DNA of 8,401 nt from an uncultured Clostridia bacterium (lineage in GTDB: Bacteria > Bacillota > Clostridia > Christensenellales > Pumilibacteraceae): positions 1 to 8,401 of the forward strand of contig CAKQVV010000069.1 of the NCBI GenBank assembly GCA_934277845.1, given 5' to 3'. The position numbers and the translations under genes are program-made. Positions 4,562 to 8,401 of this stretch are shown here, piece by piece. The notes under the pieces were generated by a model. The model had not been told where the DNA came from. It did not search any database and saw only the letters and a program-made list of their open reading frames with translations. Each line of letters opens with the position of its first letter. Positions within the stretch are counted from its first letter, which is position 1.

Positions 4562-6082
4562 TTATTCCCACTCGATGGTTGCCGGCGGCTTGGACGTAAT
4601 GTCATAGACGATGCGGTTGACGTGCTTGACTTCGTTGACGATACGGGTGGAAATCTTTTCCAGCACGTCGAACGGGATTCTCGCCCAGTCGGCGGTCATG
4701 CCGTCCACGCTGGTAACGCCGCGGAGCGCGAGCGTATAGTCGTAGGTGCGTTCGTCGCCCATAACGCCCACGGTGCGCGTGCCGGTAAGCACCGCGAAGT
4801 ACTGCCAGATGTCTCCCTCGAGTCCCGCCTTTGCGATCTCGTCGCGGAAAATATAATCCGCGTCCTGCAAAATCGCGACTTTTTCGGCGGTGACATCGCC
4901 CATGATTCTGATACCGAGTCCGGGCCCCGGAAACGGCTGACGCATGACGATGGACGCCGGAAGTCCGATCTCGAATCCGCACTTGCGCACTTCGTCCTTG
5001 AACAGGTCGCGCAGCGGCTCGACGATTTCCTTGAAGTCGACGACGGAAGGAAGTCCGCCGACGTTGTGGTGACTCTTGATTTTCGCGCTCGCTCCCAGTC
5101 CGCTCTCGATGACGTCGGGATAAATCGTGCCCTGAACGAGGTAGTCGACCGCGCCGATCTTCTTTGCCTCTTCCTCGAACACGCGGATAAACTCGCCGCC
5201 GATGATCTTGCGTTTTTTCTCCGGCTCGGTTACGCCCGCGAGAAGGTCGAGGAAACGCCCGGACGCGTCGACTTTTATGAGGTTCATGCCCTGCTCGTCG
5301 CGGAAAACGCGTACCACTTCGTCCGCTTCGTATTTTCTCAAAAGTCCGTGATCGACGAAGATGCAGACGAGATTAGGGCAAGCCTTGTGAATAAGCGTAG
5401 CCGCGACGGCGGAATCGACGCCGCCCGAGAGCGCGCACAGCACTTTCTTGTCACCGATTTTCGCTTTGAGTTTTGCAATCGTGGTTTCGGCGAAGTTCGC
5501 CATCGTCCACTCGCCTTTTGCGTGGCAGATTTCGTAAAGGAAGTTTTTAAGCACAGCGTTTCCGAACGTCGTGTGCATGACTTCCGGATGGAACTGCACG
5601 CCGTAAAGGTTTTTTTCGGGATTAGCCATGGCGGCTACCGGACAAGTTGCGGTGGTCGCGGTGACGGCGAAGCCTGCCGGGACTTCCTCGACGTAGCAGG
5701 TGTGACTCATCCAGCACTGCGAATCGGTCGGAATATCCTTAAAGAGCGGCGAATCTTTCACCGTCATGATCTGTTTGCCGTACTCGCGGGGACCTACGCC
5801 AACTTTACCGCCGGACAGGTGCGCCATCAGCTGGCAGCCGTAGCAGATGCCGAGAATCGGGATACCCGCTTCGAGCATCGCTTTCTCTACCGTGGGAGCG
5901 TTCTCCTCGAACACGCTGGCGGGACCGCCGGTGAAAATGATGCCGATGGGCTTCTTTTCGAGGATTTTTTCGAGCGGCGTGGTGTACGGCAAAAGTTCGC
6001 AGTACACGTTGAATTCTCTCACTCTGCGGGCGATGAGCTGATTATATTGTCCGCCGAAGTCAAGTACGATTACGTTTTCCAT
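4562..6082 (-). CDS. guaA: GMP synthase (glutamine-hydrolysing)
   Basis: A 506-residue cytoplasmic enzyme that converts XMP, glutamine and ATP to GMP in the last step of guanine nucleotide synthesis. The N-terminal class I glutamine amidotransferase domain (about 1-190) carries nucleophile C80 in GICYG and the catalytic pair H165 and E167 in FHPE. The ATP-pyrophosphatase domain starts near 195 with the P-loop SGGVDS (219-224) and includes the IESG segment (325-328). The C-terminal dimerisation and XMP-binding domain contains RQPFPGPGLGIR (381-392) and ends in the family's characteristic KPPATIEWE. The length is normal and all key residues are present. GGAG sits about 9 bases before the ATG. 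It begins 21 bp after the SDR stop on the same strand, so the two are probably co-transcribed. No guanine riboswitch is seen in the short gap. The third codon positions look clearly more GC-rich than in the genes left of 2900. Confidence 0.99.
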   Translation of the reverse strand: MENVIVLDFGGQYNQLIARRVREFNVYCELLPYTTPLEKILEKKPIGIIFTGGPASVFEENAPTVEKAMLEAGIPILGICYGCQLMAHLSGGKVGVGPREYGKQIMTVKDSPLFKDIPTDSQCWMSHTCYVEEVPAGFAVTATTATCPVAAMANPEKNLYGVQFHPEVMHTTFGNAVLKNFLYEICHAKGEWTMANFAETTIAKLKAKIGDKKVLCALSGGVDSAVAATLIHKACPNLVCIFVDHGLLRKYEADEVVRVFRDEQGMNLIKVDASGRFLDLLAGVTEPEKKRKIIGGEFIRVFEEEAKKIGAVDYLVQGTIYPDVIESGLGASAKIKSHHNVGGLPSVVDFKEIVEPLRDLFKDEVRKCGFEIGLPASIVMRQPFPGPGLGIRIMGDVTAEKVAILQDADYIFRDEIAKAGLEGDIWQYFAVLTGTRTVGVMGDERTYDYTLALRGVTSVDGMTADWARIPFDVLEKISTRIVNEVKHVNRIVYDITSKPPATIEWE

Positions 6083-6103
6083 GAATGTATCTCCGATAAA
6101 AAT

Positions 6104-6922
6104 TTACTTACTGTTTTTGCTCTTATTCTTCTCTTTCGGGGCGAAAATCCTGCCCGTAGCATTCAGAATGACGCTAAGCGGGAAAATACGGTATGCCGCA
6201 TACAACGCCTTGTACTTTCCGCCCACTAGATAGAACGGCTTGTAACGCTTTTTCGCGATGATCTTTTCGATCTTGCCGCACGCGTAGTCCACGCTCATGC
6301 GCTTGTGCTCGCGCGCGGAAATATGGTCGTCGGCTTTTCTGATGCGCTCGCCGTATCGCTCGTTGGTCGTAAAGTTCTTGACGCGGTTTTTGGTAAACTC
6401 CGTCCTTATATCGCCGGGACAAATCGCGGTGACGTCGATGCCGTAGGGCTTGACTTCTTCTCTCAGCGAATGGCTGAGCATGCTGACGGCGGCTTTCGAG
6501 GCGCAGTACATCGAGCGGAACGGCAGCGGGAAGATCGCGCATGCCGACGAGATGTTGACTATCTTCGCGCCCGCGCTCATCAGCGGCAAAGCGTACTTGA
6601 CGCAACGGAACACTCCCATGAAGTTGACCTCGAAAATGCGGCTGACCTCTTCGTCCGAGAGAAGTTCCACCGCGCCCGACACGCCGTAGCCCGCGTTGTT
6701 TATCAGAATATCCACCTTGCCGAAGCGCGACCGGACAAGGTCGAACGCCGCAACCACGTCGGCTTCCACGCCCACGTCGCAACGAATAAAGTTGCCTTCC
6801 GTTTCGCAGCGACGAGCCAGCACCACGACGGTATTATCGGCTGAAAATCGCTCCGCGATATGCTTGCCGATGCCGCTCGTGCCGCCCGTGACGACTATTA
6901 TCTTTCCGCTCGGTTTTCTCAT
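6104..6922 (-). CDS. Short-chain dehydrogenase/reductase (SDR), classical type
   Basis: A 272-residue NAD(P)-dependent oxidoreductase with a Rossmann fold. The cofactor loop is TGGTSGIG (12-19) and NNAG is at 75-78. The catalytic tetrad is N100, S126, Y139 and K143 (YCASK), followed by the PG motif at 169-170. The RRCE segment after the second strand (38-40 region) suggests a preference for NADPH. The C-terminal part (about 220-272) is longer and more basic than the minimal family and ends in KEKNKSKNSK. It includes a moderately hydrophobic stretch near 238-258, as in membrane-associated SDRs. The substrate is unknown. The ATG at 6922 is needed because the Rossmann strand begins at K7, yet no ribosome site precedes it and the promoter -10 ends 7 bases away. 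It therefore looks leaderless. guaA starts 21 bp after its stop. Confidence 0.95.
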   Translation of the reverse strand: MRKPSGKIIVVTGGTSGIGKHIAERFSADNTVVVLARRCETEGNFIRCDVGVEADVVAAFDLVRSRFGKVDILINNAGYGVSGAVELLSDEEVSRIFEVNFMGVFRCVKYALPLMSAGAKIVNISSACAIFPLPFRSMYCASKAAVSMLSHSLREEVKPYGIDVTAICPGDIRTEFTKNRVKNFTTNERYGERIRKADDHISAREHKRMSVDYACGKIEKIIAKKRYKPFYLVGGKYKALYAAYRIFPLSVILNATGRIFAPKEKNKSKNSK

Positions 6923-6928
6923 ACGTCA

Positions 6929-6957
6929 ATAATACCAAAATTCGCGTGTTAAGTCAA
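6929..6957 (-). promoter_or_regulatory. Promoter of SDR-guaA giving a leaderless mRNA
   Basis: On the minus strand TTGACT (6957-6952) and TATTAT (6934-6929) are spaced by 17 bp. The usual start, 7 bases after the -10, is the A of the SDR start codon at 6922. No purine-rich ribosome site can fit in the six bases between. Confidence 0.75.
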
Positions 6958-7045
6958 TTATTTGGGGATAAAATCAAAGGGATGAAAACGTAAAATCAGC
7001 ATTTTAAGTTTACAAAGCAATAAAAAACGAACGTCAATTTCATTT

Positions 7046-7108
7046 CCCCTCATCCGTTTTATCAACCGCTATGCTTATGATAAAACACCTTCCCCCGAGG
7101 GGGAAGGC
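7046..7108. repeat. Clostridia-style intergenic palindromic repeat
   Basis: Plus-strand order: CCCCTCATCCG (7046-7056), then an inverted repeat TTTTATC/GATAAAA (7057-7063, 7079-7085), then CACCTTCCCC-CGAG-GGGGAAGG (7086-7107). The last hairpin is a perfect 8-bp stem with a 4-base loop. I recall this layout (TCATCCG, a variable hairpin, then CACCTTCCCC...GGGGAAGGC) as a frequent intergenic repeat in gut Clostridia genomes; that is memory, not a search. On the minus strand the strong hairpin is followed by GTGTTTTAT and lies 58 bases past the antiporter stop, so it may double as that gene's terminator. Confidence 0.65.
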
Positions 7109-7165
7109 TGTTATAAAGTCAATTATTTTTATCCGCACACTACTAATATTTATCTTATTGATTTA

Positions 7166-8401
7166 TTACTCGCCTTGCGCCGCCGGCTCCGCTCCCGCGA
7201 CCGCGTTAACGTCTGCGCCGCTTTCGGCGGCGGCAACGGCTTCGGCTGTCCGGACGGTTTCGCCGGAAACGTCCTCGGGCATTCCGCCCATGAGTGACGG
7301 CGGCTCGCCCTTGAACGCGAGTTTAAGGAAAATCGGACAAAGCAGCGACGATATAATCACCAGCATAATGACGGCGACGACGGGATCGCCCACCGCAACG
7401 CCGTTGAAAAGCCCTGCCTCGTGCCCCTTGTTGCACACGACGAGCGCGACTTCGCCGCGGGCGATCATGCCCACGCCGATCTGCGCGGATTCCCGCCACG
7501 AATATCGGCACAGTTTCGCCACGCCGCCGCAACCGATGATTTTACCCGCTATACCGACGGCGACAAACGCCAGCCCGAAGAGAAAAACGGTGACGTTGAA
7601 GCCCGAAAAGTTCGCGTTTATGCCGATATTTGCGAAGAACACGGGCGCGAACATCATGTACGAATTGATGTCGACTTTGCGGTCGATATAATGCGTTTCT
7701 TTAAGGTTCGAGAGAAGTATGCCGGCTACGTACGCGCCTGTAATGTCCGCGATTCCGAATACTTTTTCGGCGCAATACGCGTACACAAAACACACGACGA
7801 GTCCGAAAATCGGCACTCTGCGGTTGTGCGGATAACGCTTTACGAGCCACTTGAACCCGATATTGAGAAGTATGCCCACGCCGATCGCCGCAACGAAGAA
7901 CAGCACGGTCATCAGAATCGTCCACAAGGGATTGACCGACGAATCGCGGAACCCGATCGCGATGGATAGTACGACTATGCCGATCACGTCGTCGATGATC
8001 GCCGCCGACAAGATCACGGTGCCGACTTTGCCTTTGAGTTTCCCCATTTCTTTCAGCGTTTCCACCGTAATGCCCACGCTGGTAGCCGCCAGTATGACGC
8101 CGATAAACACCGCGTCGAGCATCAGCGTTTTGTCCGCTTTCAGCGCGGAAAAACCGCCGAGGAACGGTACGGCGAGAAGAAATCCGCCCACAACCGGCAC
8201 AAGTACTCCGCCGAGCGCGATAAGCGTGGCTTTCAGCCCCGAACGCTTGAGTTCTTTGACGTCGGTTTCCAGCCCCGCCGAAAACAAAATCAGCACAACG
8301 CCGATCTCCGCGATGCCTTTCAGGAAGATTTTTTCTTCCGCACCGGGGTTGACGGGCGACCACCAGCCGAATTGTCCCCAGATCGCGGGACCGATCAGCA
8401 G
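7166..8401 (-). CDS. NapA-type CPA2 cation/proton antiporter, 5' end outside window
   Basis: 411 residues are visible; the N-terminus lies beyond 8401. The frame is open to the window edge, beginning LLIGPAIWGQFGWW, which matches the second helix region of CPA2 antiporters. The internal GTG at 8296 is therefore not the start. The protein is a multi-pass membrane antiporter (about 10 hydrophobic segments visible) exchanging Na+ or another cation for protons. The ion-binding pair is Asp-Asp in AAIIDDVIGIVVLS (visible residues 137-138). Two adjacent acids point to an electrogenic NapA/NhaA-like exchanger rather than an electroneutral one. GAYVAGILLS is a second family signature, and CPA2 order is kept throughout. 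The tail after FKGEPPSLMGG (about 40 residues) is rich in Ala, Glu and Val and probably a disordered cytoplasmic end; no RCK/TrkA_N domain is present, unlike KefB/KefC. The ion it carries is not determinable here. Confidence 0.93.
   Translation of the reverse strand: MLIGPAIWGQFGWWSPVNPGAEEKIFLKGIAEIGVVLILFSAGLETDVKELKRSGLKATLIALGGVLVPVVGGFLLAVPFLGGFSALKADKTLMLDAVFIGVILAATSVGITVETLKEMGKLKGKVGTVILSAAIIDDVIGIVVLSIAIGFRDSSVNPLWTILMTVLFFVAAIGVGILLNIGFKWLVKRYPHNRRVPIFGLVVCFVYAYCAEKVFGIADITGAYVAGILLSNLKETHYIDRKVDINSYMMFAPVFFANIGINANFSGFNVTVFLFGLAFVAVGIAGKIIGCGGVAKLCRYSWRESAQIGVGMIARGEVALVVCNKGHEAGLFNGVAVGDPVVAVIMLVIISSLLCPIFLKLAFKGEPPSLMGGMPEDVSGETVRTAEAVAAAESGADVNAVAGAEPAAQGE

Noticed and set aside
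4238..6229. 663-codon open frame on the plus strand opposite guaA
   Set aside because: It is a shadow frame antisense to guaA and the end of the SDR gene, created by GC-rich third positions. It has no family signature and an Arg/His/Asp-rich composition typical of such frames.
8294..8296. GTG at 8296 as the antiporter start
   Set aside because: The frame stays open to the window edge and the upstream residues (LLIGPA, GIAEIGVVLILFSAGLE) match the family, so the real start lies outside.

Overview
The window looks like a chromosomal stretch from a Gram-positive bacterium of the Bacillota, most likely an uncultured Clostridia lineage. The signs are strong Shine-Dalgarno sites (GGAGG, AAGGGG), sigma-A promoters close to consensus, a lipid-anchored secreted esterase with Ig-like repeats, a zinc-ribbon membrane protein paired with a small XRE regulator, and intergenic palindromic repeats of a style I associate with gut Clostridia. 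This placement is inference; there is no rRNA or species marker here. All recognised genes lie on the minus strand except the small regulator at 907-1149.

Left part (1-1256): bases 1-411 hold no convincing protein gene. They carry a good minus-strand promoter (249-278), a compact structured RNA or leader (about 242-90) ending in a terminator-like hairpin, and the terminator of the next gene. Then comes a divergent pair: a zinc-ribbon/DUF4190-like membrane protein (412-789, minus) and an XRE regulator (907-1149, plus). Their shared 117-bp gap contains two promoters, each overlapped by a copy of the same palindromic site. This is a compact, probably self-regulated module.

Middle (1199-3790): a lipoprotein with two Ig-like domains and a CE2-type SGNH esterase (1257-2861) is bracketed by an exact 25-bp direct repeat. 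Upstream of it on the same strand is a bacterial ferritin (2946-3455) with a near-consensus promoter. Upstream of that promoter lies a 189-bp non-coding element with perfect 12-bp terminal inverted repeats and nested hairpins (3554-3742).

Right part (3791-8401): in transcription order (right to left) come the 3' part of a NapA-type CPA2 cation/proton antiporter (7166-8401, 5' end outside the window), a palindromic intergenic repeat, an SDR oxidoreductase (6104-6922) predicted to be translated from a leaderless mRNA, GMP synthase guaA (4562-6082) 21 bp behind it, and a metallo-beta-lactamase-fold hydrolase (3791-4381) after a leader that can form mutually exclusive hairpins. SDR and guaA probably form an operon, with the hydrolase possibly attached by read-through. 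The genes do not form one obvious pathway. They cover nucleotide synthesis, iron storage, ion homeostasis and polysaccharide deacetylation. The least explained material is in the intergenic DNA.
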